This document shows positions 24,307 through 32,908 of a DNA stretch of 35,879 nt, in pieces. Both the position numbers and the translations under genes were made by a program. This DNA is from an uncultured Dysgonomonas sp. GTDB lineage: Bacteria > Bacteroidota > Bacteroidia > Bacteroidales > Dysgonomonadaceae. The stretch covers positions 1-35,879 of the forward strand of contig CALNCC010000129.1 of assembly GCA_937875275.1 (NCBI GenBank), in the 5' to 3' direction. The notes under the pieces are model-generated. The model had not been told where the DNA came from, made no database searches, and was given only the letters and a program-made list of their open reading frames with translations. Position 1 is the first letter of the stretch. Each line of letters starts with the position of its first letter.

Positions 24307-27177
24307 ATGTCTGTAAGATTAATAAAGATATCTAAAGATTTGAACGTGGGAATCAACACCTTGGTTGAATTTCTGCAAAGTAAAGGCTTTGACGTAGAGT
24401 CTAATCCGAATACCAAAATAGACGGAGATCAATACGAAAGATTGGTCAAGGAATTTGGTAAGGACGAAGATATGCGAGCGTTGTTGGATCGAAAGAAAAA
24501 ACAGAAGGAAGAAGAAGCAGAAGCGAAATTGGCTAAAATAGCTGAACAAGAGGAATCTCAAGCTGCCGAAATTAAAACGGAAGTGCCGGAAGAGAAAAAA
24601 CCACATATACAGATCATCGACAAGATAGACCTTGACGCGATAAATAGACCAAAGAAGAAGGTCGAAAAGCGTGAAGAGGAAGTTGTTGTAGCAGCTCCGG
24701 TAGAGCCTGTTGTGGAAACCCCCAAAGAAGAAAAAAAGGAAGTAATCGAACCGATAACAACTCGGATCGAAGAACCAACACCGATTGTTGAAAAACCTGC
24801 TGAACCAGTGACGGCAGAAGAAAAGGTTGTAGCCGTAGTCGAAGAGAAAATCGCAAAAGAAGAAATAGTGTCAGAAGATCAGCCTGTAGAAGAAAATAAA
24901 ACTACTGAAATTTTCAGACTTACCAATCCTACATTGAAATCGAATATTGTAGTGAAAGGAAGTATCGACCTTAGTGCCATCAACGACAAAACTCGTCCGG
25001 CAAAGAAGACTAAGGCCGAAAAGAAAAAAGAAAGAGAACTTAATGACCAAAAGAAGCAAAAAGACTTAGGGAACAGTTTGAAAAAAGAAGCTTCCGAAGA
25101 TCGCAAGAAGCATGATGACGAAAGCGAAGATGCTAAAAAGAAAAAACGTAACAGAATAAAAAAAGGCAAGGTTGATATTGATAAAGGGGCTCCGGCTCAT
25201 GGATTTACAGCGCAACAACCATCAGGAGTTAATAAGCCGAAACATCATACTAGGTCGGTTGTGAAAACCGAAGTTGATGAAGAAGCAGTTCAAAGACAGA
25301 TCAAAGAAACCCTTGCACGTCTGACCGGAAAATCAGGTAAGAATAAAGGTGCTAAATATAGACGAGAAAAGAGAGATGCTTTCTCGCAACGTCAACAAGA
25401 AGAGCTGGAACAACAACAGCAGGAGGATAAAACTCTTAAAATCACAGAGTTTGTTACAGCGAATGATTTAGCAAGCATGATGGATGTTTCGGTAGTACAA
25501 GTTATATCTACTTGTATGAGTATAGGTATCATGGTATCTATCAACCAGCGTCTCGATGCGGAAACAATCAATATTGTAGCCGAAGAATTCGGGTTTAAAA
25601 CTGAATATGTAAGTGCGGAAGTAATTGAGGCTATTGCCGAAGAGGAGGATCGCGAAGAAGACTTGCAGCCTCGTGCACCTATCGTAACAGTGATGGGGCA
25701 CGTCGATCATGGTAAGACATCATTACTCGACACAATTCGCCAAACGAATGTTATCGCCGGTGAAGCCGGAGGTATAACACAGCATATCGGAGCATACAAT
25801 GTAAAATTGAAATCGGGTCGTCAGATAACTTTCCTCGATACACCGGGACATGAGGCATTTACTGCCATGCGTGCACGTGGTGCTCAGGTAACAGACATCG
25901 CGATTGTTATTGTTGCTGCCGATGACAATGTCATGCCTCAGACGGTGGAAGCAATAAGCCATGCCTCTGCAGCAGGCGTACCCATTGTTTTCGCCATCAA
26001 TAAGATAGATAAGCCGGCAGCCAATCCGGATAAGATAAAAGAAACCCTTGCCGGAATGAACTATTTGGTTGAAGAATGGGGAGGTAAATATCAATCACAA
26101 GACATTTCTGCAAAGAAAGGTCAGGGAGTGGACGAGTTGTTGGAAAAAGTTTTATTGGAAGCCGACATTCTTGACCTAAAAGCCAATCCAAACAAACGTG
26201 CTACAGGTTCGGTTATTGAATCTTCGTTGGACAAAGGGCGAGGATATCTATCAACTGTCCTTGTACAAAACGGAACGTTGAAGAAAGGGGATATCATTTT
26301 GGGTGGAACATTCTTCGGACGAGTGAAAGCTATGTTCAACGAACGAAATGTGAGCATAGAAGAAGCATTGCCTTCTGCTCCGGCATTGATACTCGGGCTC
26401 AATGGTGCTCCACAAGCGGGAGACACATTCCACGTATTAGAGACTGAGCAGGAAGCGAGAGAAATTGCCAACAAACGTGAGCAATTGCAACGCGAACAAG
26501 GTTTAAGGACTCAGAAATTGCTTACTCTTGATGATATAGGTCGCCGTATTGCGATCGGAAATTTCCAACAGTTGAACGTTATTGTCAAAGGAGATGTAGA
26601 CGGATCGGTGGAAGCATTGTCCGACTCATTGATACGATTGTCGACAGAAGAAATACAAGTAAATGTAATCCACAAAGCAGTGGGACAGATATCCGAATCG
26701 GATATAACTCTCTCGGCAGCATCGGATGCAATTATTATCGGATTCCAGGTAAGACCATCGCAAGCAGCACGCAGAGCTGCAGAAAAAGACGGAGTAGACA
26801 TTCGTCTATATTCAATCATATATGACGCGATAGATGAAGTGAAGGCTGCAATGGAAGGTATGTTATCACCGGAAATTAAAGAAGAATTTGTGGGGATGGC
26901 AGAAATCCGTGAGGTATTCAAAATCACCAAAGTCGGCACAGTTGCAGGTTGTATGGTGAAGGAAGGAAAACTGAAGAGAGCAAACAAGATCCGCCTGATC
27001 CGCGATGGAATCGTAATCTACACAGGAGACTTAGGGTCTCTGAAACGCTTCAAAGACGATGTGAAAGAAGTTTCTTCCGGATATGAATGTGGTTTGAATA
27101 TCCATAACTACAATGACATAAAAGTCGGAGATACAATCGAGGCCTTTGAAGAAATAGAAGTGAAGAAGTCTTTGTAA
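24307..27177 (+). CDS. infB: Translation initiation factor IF-2
   Basis: IF-2 is the GTPase that brings initiator fMet-tRNA to the 30S subunit and promotes subunit joining. The 956-residue product has the N-terminal IF2 motif (VRLIKISKDLNVGINTLVEFLQSKG), a long Lys/Glu/Pro-rich low-complexity linker (about 60-380), an IF2_N domain (ITEFVTANDLASMMDVSVVQVI), then the G domain with P-loop GHVDHGKTS at 464-472, DTPGHEAF near 512 and NKID near 565, followed by domains II, III and the tRNA-binding domain IV. I chose the ATG at 24307 because MSVRLIKISKDL is the normal N-terminus; the frame upstream to 24259 adds 16 unconserved residues. It follows nusA after 104 bases with its own promoter. Confidence 0.97.
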   Translation: MSVRLIKISKDLNVGINTLVEFLQSKGFDVESNPNTKIDGDQYERLVKEFGKDEDMRALLDRKKKQKEEEAEAKLAKIAEQEESQAAEIKTEVPEEKKPHIQIIDKIDLDAINRPKKKVEKREEEVVVAAPVEPVVETPKEEKKEVIEPITTRIEEPTPIVEKPAEPVTAEEKVVAVVEEKIAKEEIVSEDQPVEENKTTEIFRLTNPTLKSNIVVKGSIDLSAINDKTRPAKKTKAEKKKERELNDQKKQKDLGNSLKKEASEDRKKHDDESEDAKKKKRNRIKKGKVDIDKGAPAHGFTAQQPSGVNKPKHHTRSVVKTEVDEEAVQRQIKETLARLTGKSGKNKGAKYRREKRDAFSQRQQEELEQQQQEDKTLKITEFVTANDLASMMDVSVVQVISTCMSIGIMVSINQRLDAETINIVAEEFGFKTEYVSAEVIEAIAEEEDREEDLQPRAPIVTVMGHVDHGKTSLLDTIRQTNVIAGEAGGITQHIGAYNVKLKSGRQITFLDTPGHEAFTAMRARGAQVTDIAIVIVAADDNVMPQTVEAISHASAAGVPIVFAINKIDKPAANPDKIKETLAGMNYLVEEWGGKYQSQDISAKKGQGVDELLEKVLLEADILDLKANPNKRATGSVIESSLDKGRGYLSTVLVQNGTLKKGDIILGGTFFGRVKAMFNERNVSIEEALPSAPALILGLNGAPQAGDTFHVLETEQEAREIANKREQLQREQGLRTQKLLTLDDIGRRIAIGNFQQLNVIVKGDVDGSVEALSDSLIRLSTEEIQVNVIHKAVGQISESDITLSAASDAIIIGFQVRPSQAARRAAEKDGVDIRLYSIIYDAIDEVKAAMEGMLSPEIKEEFVGMAEIREVFKITKVGTVAGCMVKEGKLKRANKIRLIRDGIVIYTGDLGSLKRFKDDVKEVSSGYECGLNIHNYNDIKVGDTIEAFEEIEVKKSL

Positions 27178-27198
27178 AAAGATAAATTTATACATTTG
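27171..27198 (+). promoter_or_regulatory. Putative promoter after infB, before the structured element and ompH
   Basis: TTTG at 27171-27174 (overlapping the end of infB) is followed after 16 bases by TACATTTG at 27191-27198. The -7 box is exact, the spacing shorter than the usual 19-21. A start near 27205 would place the structured element at 27229-27350 in the ompH leader. Confidence 0.5.
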
Positions 27199-27228
27199 TA
27201 AAAGGAATAATCTATACCGTATTATACC

Positions 27229-27350
27229 AATTGATAGTTGTTGACAGAATCTTACCTGTAAAGGTGGTGGTATGACATAAGTGCCACCACTGAAAAACAA
27301 CTATCAATTAAGAGGGGGGATAGATGTTGCTGATAGCTTTTGCTTTTTTT
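27229..27350 (+). ncRNA. Structured intergenic element, candidate cis-regulatory RNA before ompH
   Basis: A perfect 14-bp inverted repeat, AATTGATAGTTGTT (27229-27242) and AACAACTATCAATT (27296-27309), closes a region with two inner hairpins: ACCT-GTAA-AGGT (27254-27265, GNRA-type tetraloop) and GGTGG with CCACC (27266-27270 / 27284-27288). An alternative GTGGTGG with CCACCAC pairing competes with the first. The 3' arm can instead pair with GATAGATGTTG (27319-27329) downstream, and a T7 run ends at 27350. This looks like a leader RNA with switching potential. It matches no riboswitch class that I recognise. A small non-autonomous mobile element with terminal inverted repeats is the main alternative. 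Confidence 0.4.
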
Positions 27351-27383
27351 GAATAATATTCATCGATAAAAAAGATTCTCATC

Positions 27384-27902
27384 ATGAAAAAAGTATTATT
27401 TTTCCTTGCGTTCTTTTTATTTGCGACCTCGCAGTCTCTCGTCTTTTCACAGGATGCAAAGCAGATAGGGTATGTTGATTCTAACGAGATATTGGATCTG
27501 ATGCCCGAAAGGATAGAAGCGACACGTTATCTCGAAGAGTTGAGTAATAAATATAAAGAGGAGTTGAAAGTCATGCAAAATGAATACACGACAAAATACT
27601 CCGACTTCATATCTTACCAAACGGCTATGGCCGAAAATATCCGCTTGCGACGGATGCAGGAATTACACGAATTAGAGAAGAATATTAATGTCTTCATAAA
27701 GCTTGCGCAGGATGATATTGAGAATCAGGAAAAAGAATTGTTGATTCCACTGCGGGAAAAGGTGAAAACCGCAGTATACAATGTGGGAGTAAATAGAAAA
27801 CTGATCTGTGTATACGACCTTGCTAATCCAAACATAATATTCGTAACGCCCGATGCGGAGGATATAACCCAGTTCGTGAAAGATGAATTGAATATCAAAT
27901 AA
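27384..27902 (+). CDS. OmpH/Skp family periplasmic chaperone
   Basis: The 172-residue product has a cleavable signal peptide (MKKVLFFLAFFLFATSQSLV, then FSQ) and the OmpH pattern: IGYVDSNEILDLMPE at the mature N-terminus, a long charged helical hairpin (about 50-130) predicted as coiled coil, and a return strand with LICVYDLANPNIIFVTPDAEDIT. Skp/OmpH trimers hold unfolded outer-membrane proteins in the periplasm. Length is normal. Many Bacteroidetes have two ompH copies together after bamA; here there is one, between infB and murI. The 206 bases upstream contain a promoter box and the structured element; a strong terminator follows at 27913-27939. Confidence 0.9.
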   Translation: MKKVLFFLAFFLFATSQSLVFSQDAKQIGYVDSNEILDLMPERIEATRYLEELSNKYKEELKVMQNEYTTKYSDFISYQTAMAENIRLRRMQELHELEKNINVFIKLAQDDIENQEKELLIPLREKVKTAVYNVGVNRKLICVYDLANPNIIFVTPDAEDITQFVKDELNIK

Positions 27903-27912
27903 GAATAACGAG

Positions 27913-27939
27913 ATGCTTCTTTTACGAGAAGCATTTTTT
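27913..27939 (+). terminator. Strong intrinsic terminator between ompH and murI
   Basis: ATGCTTCT (27913-27920) and AGAAGCAT (27927-27934) form a perfect 8-bp stem with a TTTACG loop, followed by six T. It ends 18 bases before the murI ATG with no TAnnTTTG box between, so murI would rely on read-through or an unrecognised promoter. Confidence 0.8.
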
Positions 27940-27957
27940 CTACATAGAACAAAGCTT

Positions 27958-28785
27958 ATGTCAAACACCGGTCCGATAGGAGTATTTGATTCCGGCTATG
28001 GAGGGCTAACCATACTGTCGGAAATACGAAAACTGCTGCCTCAATATGATTATTGTTATTTGGGTGATAATGCGCGTGCTCCATACGGGTCAAGGTCCTT
28101 TGAGGTAATATATGAATTTACCAAACAAGCCGTATCTGCGCTGTTCGATCAAGGATGTAGTCTTGTTATATTGGCTTGTAACACAGCATCAGCAAAAGCA
28201 TTGCGGACGATTCAGCAAAAGGATCTCCCCTCATGGAATCCGAATAAGCGAGTGTTAGGGGTCATTCGCCCTACAACAGAAATGATAGGCAGTATAACCA
28301 AAAGCCGACATGTCGGTATTTTAGCTACCGAAGGAACAATACAGTCCTTTTCATACAATTTGGAGATAGCAAAACTCTTTCCGGATATTGAAGTTACCGG
28401 TGAAGCTTGTCCGATATGGGTGCCCTTAGTCGAAAATTGTCTGTACGAAAATGAAGGTGCAGACTATTTCATTAAACAAAATCTATCTAATATCTTAGCA
28501 AAGGATTCATTAATAGATACCTTGATATTGGGTTGTACCCATTACCCGATTCTTGCCGATCGCATCAAAGGATTTCTGCCGGAAGGAATAACTGTTATAT
28601 CACAAGGCAGCTATGTAGCATCAAGCCTGAAAGACTATCTGAAACGCCATCCTGAGATGGATGCAAATTGCTCGAAAGGAGGCTCGGTGAAATATTTGAC
28701 AACTGAATCACCTCAACGTTTTACTCAAATGGCGGAGCGATTTCTTGGTGAGGCAGTAATAGCTCAACATTTTGTTATTGCTTGA
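27958..28785 (+). CDS. murI: Glutamate racemase
   Basis: MurI makes D-glutamate from L-glutamate for the peptidoglycan stem peptide, acting in the cytoplasm. The 275-residue product shows PIGVFDSGYGGLTIL at the N-terminus, YLGDNARAPYGSRS, the first catalytic cysteine in VILACNTASAKAL, and the second in ILGCTHYPIL, both intact. I chose the ATG at 27958 (MSNTGPIGVFDSGYGG); the frame reads 15 residues further upstream but that stretch is the terminator hairpin. Together with ddl downstream it supplies both D-amino-acid steps of wall precursor synthesis, suggesting an envelope-centred group. Confidence 0.96.
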   Translation: MSNTGPIGVFDSGYGGLTILSEIRKLLPQYDYCYLGDNARAPYGSRSFEVIYEFTKQAVSALFDQGCSLVILACNTASAKALRTIQQKDLPSWNPNKRVLGVIRPTTEMIGSITKSRHVGILATEGTIQSFSYNLEIAKLFPDIEVTGEACPIWVPLVENCLYENEGADYFIKQNLSNILAKDSLIDTLILGCTHYPILADRIKGFLPEGITVISQGSYVASSLKDYLKRHPEMDANCSKGGSVKYLTTESPQRFTQMAERFLGEAVIAQHFVIA

Positions 28786-28898
28786 GGAAAGATTCGCTTT
28801 ATCCTCATATTGCTTCCTTGCTTTTGTTTTTTTACTTGTTTTATGACTTACTCTCGATTTATTGACATTAAAAAGGGCGTAATGTTTGTATTTTTACA

Positions 28899-28906
28899 TA
28901 CTTTTG
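28899..28906 (+). promoter_or_regulatory. Putative -7 box before the PASTA gene
   Basis: TACTTTTG matches TAnnTTTG, 26 bases before the PASTA ATG. No TTTG lies at the right -33 distance; the nearest is only 10 bases upstream. Confidence 0.45.
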
Positions 28907-28932
28907 TGAGTTGAACGAGACGCTATTAACGC

Positions 28933-29562
28933 ATGAAGAATAAGAATATATTTCAACAAATTATCAGCAATGCATATGTAAGGAACATTCTGCTGATGGT
29001 TGTTGTACTCCTGCTTTTCATAGGGGGGCTCATTTGGTGGTTAGATGTATATACCAAGCACGACGAATCGATAGATGTTCCATCTATAAAGACAATGCAG
29101 GTAGAAGAAGCCGCAATAGTACTCAGGCAGCAAGGTCTGACGTGCGAGGTTGTTGATTCGCTTTATCAGACGACGGGCATTCCGGGAGCCATCTTGGAGC
29201 AAACTCCTGTTGCCGGGTCGAAAGTGAAGAAAGGGAGAATTATCTTTTTGACAATACAAGCCAAAAGCATTCCTCTTGTACCAATTCCTCCATTGAAAGA
29301 CTTTTCGTATCGACAAGCCGATGCCAAATTGAGATCTATGGGATTTAATAATATACAGATCGAACAGGTAGCATCTCAATACAGAGGATTGGTTATTTCG
29401 GTACAGCATAATGGTAAGACACTAGAACCAAACCAGAAAGTGCCTAAGGGTGCATTGCTGCAACTGACCGTCGGAGGCGGTGGAGTGAGTGTTGCGGATA
29501 CGATAAACAGCCCGACTGTTGATGCAGAAGAACCCGAGATTGATCCATCTTTTTTCGATTGA
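28933..29562 (+). CDS. Membrane-anchored PASTA-domain protein without a kinase domain
   Basis: The 209-residue product has a short cytoplasmic N-terminus, one transmembrane segment (about 18-38, NILLMVVVLLLFIGGLIWWL) and two PASTA repeats outside the membrane: about 45-112 (VPSIKTMQVEEAAIVLRQQGLTCEVVD...ILEQTPVAGSKVKKGRIIFLTI) and about 113-185 (LVPIPPLKDFSYRQADAKLRSMGFNNIQIEQ...VISVQHNGKTLEPNQKVPKGALLQLTVGGGG), then an acidic tail. PASTA domains bind peptidoglycan or beta-lactams in penicillin-binding proteins and Ser/Thr kinases; here no kinase or transpeptidase domain is attached. Its place between murI and ddl suggests a wall-sensing or scaffolding role (inference). rluD begins three bases after its stop. 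Confidence 0.88.
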   Translation: MKNKNIFQQIISNAYVRNILLMVVVLLLFIGGLIWWLDVYTKHDESIDVPSIKTMQVEEAAIVLRQQGLTCEVVDSLYQTTGIPGAILEQTPVAGSKVKKGRIIFLTIQAKSIPLVPIPPLKDFSYRQADAKLRSMGFNNIQIEQVASQYRGLVISVQHNGKTLEPNQKVPKGALLQLTVGGGGVSVADTINSPTVDAEEPEIDPSFFD

Positions 29563-29564
29563 CA

Positions 29565-30653
29565 ATGAAAGAATCTATTGACGAAAATATAATTGACGAC
29601 TTTTTGTCTGGTGATGAGCTTTTTGAAGATGAAACAACTTCAGAAAATTCGGATGAATTGTTTGAGCATTACCGCTTTGTTTCTGATAAAGGGCAAGGGC
29701 AGATACGTGTAGATAAATTTTTATCGACCCGTATTGTCGGAGTCTCTCGCAATCGGATACAGCAAGCAGCCGAGGTCGGATGCATACAGGTTAATGACGT
29801 ATCTGTAAAATCGAACTATAAGGTAAAGCCGAATGATGTGGTAACGGTAATGATGGATCGTCCTCGACACGAATTTGAAATCATTGCGGAAGATATACCC
29901 TTAGATATTGTGTATGAAGACGATGATGTGATGGTAATAAACAAACCTCCGGGTTTGGTAGTACATCCCGGATTCGGAAACTATAAAGGTACTTTGGTGA
30001 ATGCCATTGCTTATCATCTCAAAGATACGGAAGCATTTGATGCCTCCGATCCTCGTCCGGGCATTGTACATCGTATCGACAAAGATACATCCGGACTTCT
30101 TGTGGCAGCAAAAAATCCATACGCAAAGGCTCACCTCTCGGCTCAATTTTACGAGAAGACAACCCAGCGGGAATATCTTGCCCTTGTGTGGGGACAGATG
30201 GCTGAGGATGAGGGTCGCATTGAAGGGAATATTGGGCGTAGTCTGAAAAATAGAATGCAGATGACTGTTTTTGAAGACGAAGAATATGGCAAAGAGGCCG
30301 TTACCAATTACAAGGTTGTGGAAAAATTGGGTTACGTAACACTTGTTCGCTGTTCGTTGGAAACAGGGCGTACACATCAGATACGTGTGCATATGAAGCA
30401 CATCGGGCACACCTTATTCAATGACGAACGATATGGAGGGAACGAAATATTGAAAGGAACTCACTTTTCTAAATATAAACAATTTGTGCAGAATTGCTTC
30501 GCGATATGTCCTCGACAAGCATTGCATGCCAGGACTTTAGGTTTTGTGCAACCACGGACAGGCGAACATCTTTTGTTCGAAGCTCCACTACCTGCCGACA
30601 TGACGGGCCTTATCGAAAAATGGAGAGGCTATATCTCGAATAGGGAGATCTAA
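29565..30653 (+). CDS. rluD: Ribosomal large subunit pseudouridine synthase, RluD/RluA family
   Basis: The 362-residue enzyme isomerises uridine to pseudouridine in 23S rRNA. It has an acidic N-terminal extension (~40 residues), an S4 RNA-binding domain (about 45-105, RVDKFLSTRIVGVSRNRIQQAAEVGCIQVND) and the catalytic domain with the signature HRIDKDTSGLLVAAKN carrying the catalytic Asp, plus KPPGLVVHPG and TGRTHQIRVHMKHIGH. This is the RluD arrangement. I use the ATG at 29565; a TTG at 29559 overlaps the PASTA stop and is less likely. It is in line with PASTA and ddl (23-base gap). Confidence 0.94.
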   Translation: MKESIDENIIDDFLSGDELFEDETTSENSDELFEHYRFVSDKGQGQIRVDKFLSTRIVGVSRNRIQQAAEVGCIQVNDVSVKSNYKVKPNDVVTVMMDRPRHEFEIIAEDIPLDIVYEDDDVMVINKPPGLVVHPGFGNYKGTLVNAIAYHLKDTEAFDASDPRPGIVHRIDKDTSGLLVAAKNPYAKAHLSAQFYEKTTQREYLALVWGQMAEDEGRIEGNIGRSLKNRMQMTVFEDEEYGKEAVTNYKVVEKLGYVTLVRCSLETGRTHQIRVHMKHIGHTLFNDERYGGNEILKGTHFSKYKQFVQNCFAICPRQALHARTLGFVQPRTGEHLLFEAPLPADMTGLIEKWRGYISNREI

Positions 30654-30676
30654 TATCAGATTAATCGCATAATAGG

Positions 30677-31660
30677 ATGAAAAAAAATATTGCAATTGTT
30701 TGGGGAGGTTACTCTTCCGAAAGTGTAGTTTCGGAAAAGAGCATGAAAGGAGTCTCCTCTTTTCTTGACAAAGAAAAATATAATCTGTTCAAGGTCAAAA
30801 TTACGAAAGAAGAGTGGACTGTTGAGATTGACGATACGATGCAATCTGTGGACAAAAACTTTTTTGGCTTTGTCTGTCCTTCAACTAAGAATAAAATACA
30901 ATTTGATTTTGCATTTATAATAATACATGGCACACCGGGAGAAGACGGACGTCTGCAAGGATACTTCGATATGCTGGCGATTCCTTACTCTACATGTGGC
31001 ATGATGGCTTCGGCCTTAACGTTTAACAAATACATCTGCAACAATTTTTTGCGAAACTTTGATGTGCAGATCGCCAAGTCGCTTCACCTTTTTTGTCAAG
31101 GGCAGTATACTAACGAATATATTGTAACTGAATTGGGCTTGCCGGTTTTCGTTAAACCAAACGTTGGAGGTTCGAGCTTTGCTACAACGAAGGTGAAGAC
31201 AGAGCAGGAGCTGGATGCTGCAATAAATGAGGCATTCAAGGAAGCACCGGAAGTAATAATCGAAAGTTTTATTAAGGGTAGAGAAGTTACATGTGGCTGT
31301 TTCAAAACCACTGAGGGGAAAACCGTCTTGCCTCTGACCGAAGTGATTACAAGCAATGAGTTTTTCGACTACAAAGCAAAATATGAAGGTGAAGTCAGTG
31401 AAATTACTCCGGCCGATTTGTCGAAGGATATGACCGAAATGATCCAAAAAGAAACAATGCGCATTTATGATATTCTTGGAGCTAAAGGCATTATCCGTGT
31501 CGACTATATCATTACGGAAGATAATATTCCATACATGCTTGAGGTCAATACTACTCCGGGCATGACTGTTACAAGCTTCATCCCGCAACAAATTGCCGCT
31601 GCCGGATTAAATATCACCAACGTGTTGACTGAAATAATTGAAACTGAAAATAATAGATAG
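30677..31660 (+). CDS. ddl: D-alanine--D-alanine ligase
   Basis: Ddl joins two D-alanines using ATP to make the dipeptide for the peptidoglycan stem. The 327-residue ATP-grasp enzyme shows IAIVWGGYSSESVVSEKSM at the N-terminus, IIHGTPGEDGRLQGYFDMLAIPY, VFVKPNVGGSSFATTKV (ATP-binding), EVIIESFIKGREVTCGCF and the metal-site MLEVNTTPGMTVTSFIPQQ. Length is slightly shorter than E. coli DdlA but typical for Bacteroidetes. It belongs to the same run as murI and the PASTA gene. The next gene begins 13 bases after its stop. Confidence 0.96.
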   Translation: MKKNIAIVWGGYSSESVVSEKSMKGVSSFLDKEKYNLFKVKITKEEWTVEIDDTMQSVDKNFFGFVCPSTKNKIQFDFAFIIIHGTPGEDGRLQGYFDMLAIPYSTCGMMASALTFNKYICNNFLRNFDVQIAKSLHLFCQGQYTNEYIVTELGLPVFVKPNVGGSSFATTKVKTEQELDAAINEAFKEAPEVIIESFIKGREVTCGCFKTTEGKTVLPLTEVITSNEFFDYKAKYEGEVSEITPADLSKDMTEMIQKETMRIYDILGAKGIIRVDYIITEDNIPYMLEVNTTPGMTVTSFIPQQIAAAGLNITNVLTEIIETENNR

Positions 31661-31673
31661 ATAATATATAGAC

Positions 31674-32825
31674 ATGGATTATAATAAAAAATTTGACGAC
31701 ATTGCCCCACTGTATGATGAAGAGGTGGAACAAGCCATAAAAGATTTATTAGAAGATCCCGGCTTTAAGCATGCAGTAGGATACATAATTCCCGACACTA
31801 ATTGGGATGACTTCTGCAAGGAAATGAGCAAATATAAAACAAAAAAAGACTTCCAGACAACAATCATTTTCCAGACAATATGGGCTTTGGGAAACAGAAC
31901 GACAGATGGTTTCACGCTTGAAGGATCGGAAACTATTGATCGCACCAAAGAACATTTGTTCCTATCTAATCACCGAGATATTGTTCTCGATGCGGGATTC
32001 CTCAACATCCTGAGGCATGATGCCGGCTTCGAAACTACCGAAATCGCAATCGGAGACAATCTGCTTATCCATCCGTGGATTGACAAATTGGTGCGCCTGA
32101 ATAAGAGCTTTATTGTCAGACGAGGTCTTGGTGTGCGTGAGCAACTGATGGCGTCTAAACATATGTCTGAATATATTCATTATGCAATTAATGAAAAGAA
32201 TGAGTCGATATGGATGGCGCAACGTGAAGGTCGGGCAAAAGACTCTAACGATCAGACTCAGGAGAGTTTACTGAAAATGCTGACGTTGTACTCGAGTGAT
32301 GCTACGTTTATAGGCAAACTGAAAGAGCTGAATATCATACCTCTTTCATTGTCGTACGAATATGACCCATGCGATTATCTGAAAGCTAAAGAATTTCAAT
32401 TAAAGCGAGACAATCCTGAATATAAAAAGTCTCAACGAGACGACCTCGTGAATATGGAGAATGGAATTTTGGGATACAAGGGCAGAGTCGTATTCCGTTA
32501 TGGTAAATGCATTAATCCTGAATTAGATAAGATATCAGAACCTGATAAACGAAAACAAATAGAGATTGCGGCAAGGCTGATCGACAAAGAAATATATCTC
32601 AACTATGAGTTTTATCCATGCAACTATATTGCCTACGACTTGTTGCACAACGATAGCCGTTTTGCAGATAAATACACTGAGGATCAAGTCACTGATTTTA
32701 AATCGTATATAGCATCACAGCTTGACAAGATAGATGAGATAGAGGTAAAAGACCTGGATTTCCTTCGTGCAAAAATGTTGGAAATGTATTCAAATACATT
32801 AAGGAACCACTTGTCTGTCTGCTGA
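31674..32825 (+). CDS. PlsC-like acyltransferase
   Basis: The 383-residue product contains a glycerol-phosphate acyltransferase (PlsC/LPLAT) type domain: the catalytic NHX4D motif in LSNHRDIVLDAGF near residue 97, FIVRRGLGVREQL, and WMAQREGRAKDSN, the equivalent of the substrate-binding EGTR block. Flanking regions (about 1-85 and 240-383) are longer than in short PlsC proteins and contain no other recognised domain. No transmembrane segment is obvious, so it is probably a peripheral membrane enzyme moving acyl chains to a glycerophosphate-like or other lipid acceptor; the acceptor is not known. It starts 13 bases after ddl. A structured region and a long bidirectional terminator follow. Confidence 0.8.
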   Translation: MDYNKKFDDIAPLYDEEVEQAIKDLLEDPGFKHAVGYIIPDTNWDDFCKEMSKYKTKKDFQTTIIFQTIWALGNRTTDGFTLEGSETIDRTKEHLFLSNHRDIVLDAGFLNILRHDAGFETTEIAIGDNLLIHPWIDKLVRLNKSFIVRRGLGVREQLMASKHMSEYIHYAINEKNESIWMAQREGRAKDSNDQTQESLLKMLTLYSSDATFIGKLKELNIIPLSLSYEYDPCDYLKAKEFQLKRDNPEYKKSQRDDLVNMENGILGYKGRVVFRYGKCINPELDKISEPDKRKQIEIAARLIDKEIYLNYEFYPCNYIAYDLLHNDSRFADKYTEDQVTDFKSYIASQLDKIDEIEVKDLDFLRAKMLEMYSNTLRNHLSVC

Positions 32826-32908
32826 GATATATTGCTTAACAAAGAGAAAAGCAGACGGAAAAAGGACTTCAATCACTGAGAATTGCTGTCATTTTAGAAA
32901 AAGATGAT

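Noticed and set aside
27243..27295. Possible cobalamin or TPP riboswitch in the infB-ompH gap (CCACTG and ACCTG look-alikes)
   Set aside because: The conserved boxes occur in the wrong order and the rest of each consensus is missing.
28784..28806. GAGGA...TCCTC hairpin just after murI
   Set aside because: Short bulged stem and no T run directly after it; not enough to call a terminator.
31016..31591. 191-codon minus-strand ORF antisense to ddl
   Set aside because: Shadow of the ddl gene; no recognisable domain or start context.
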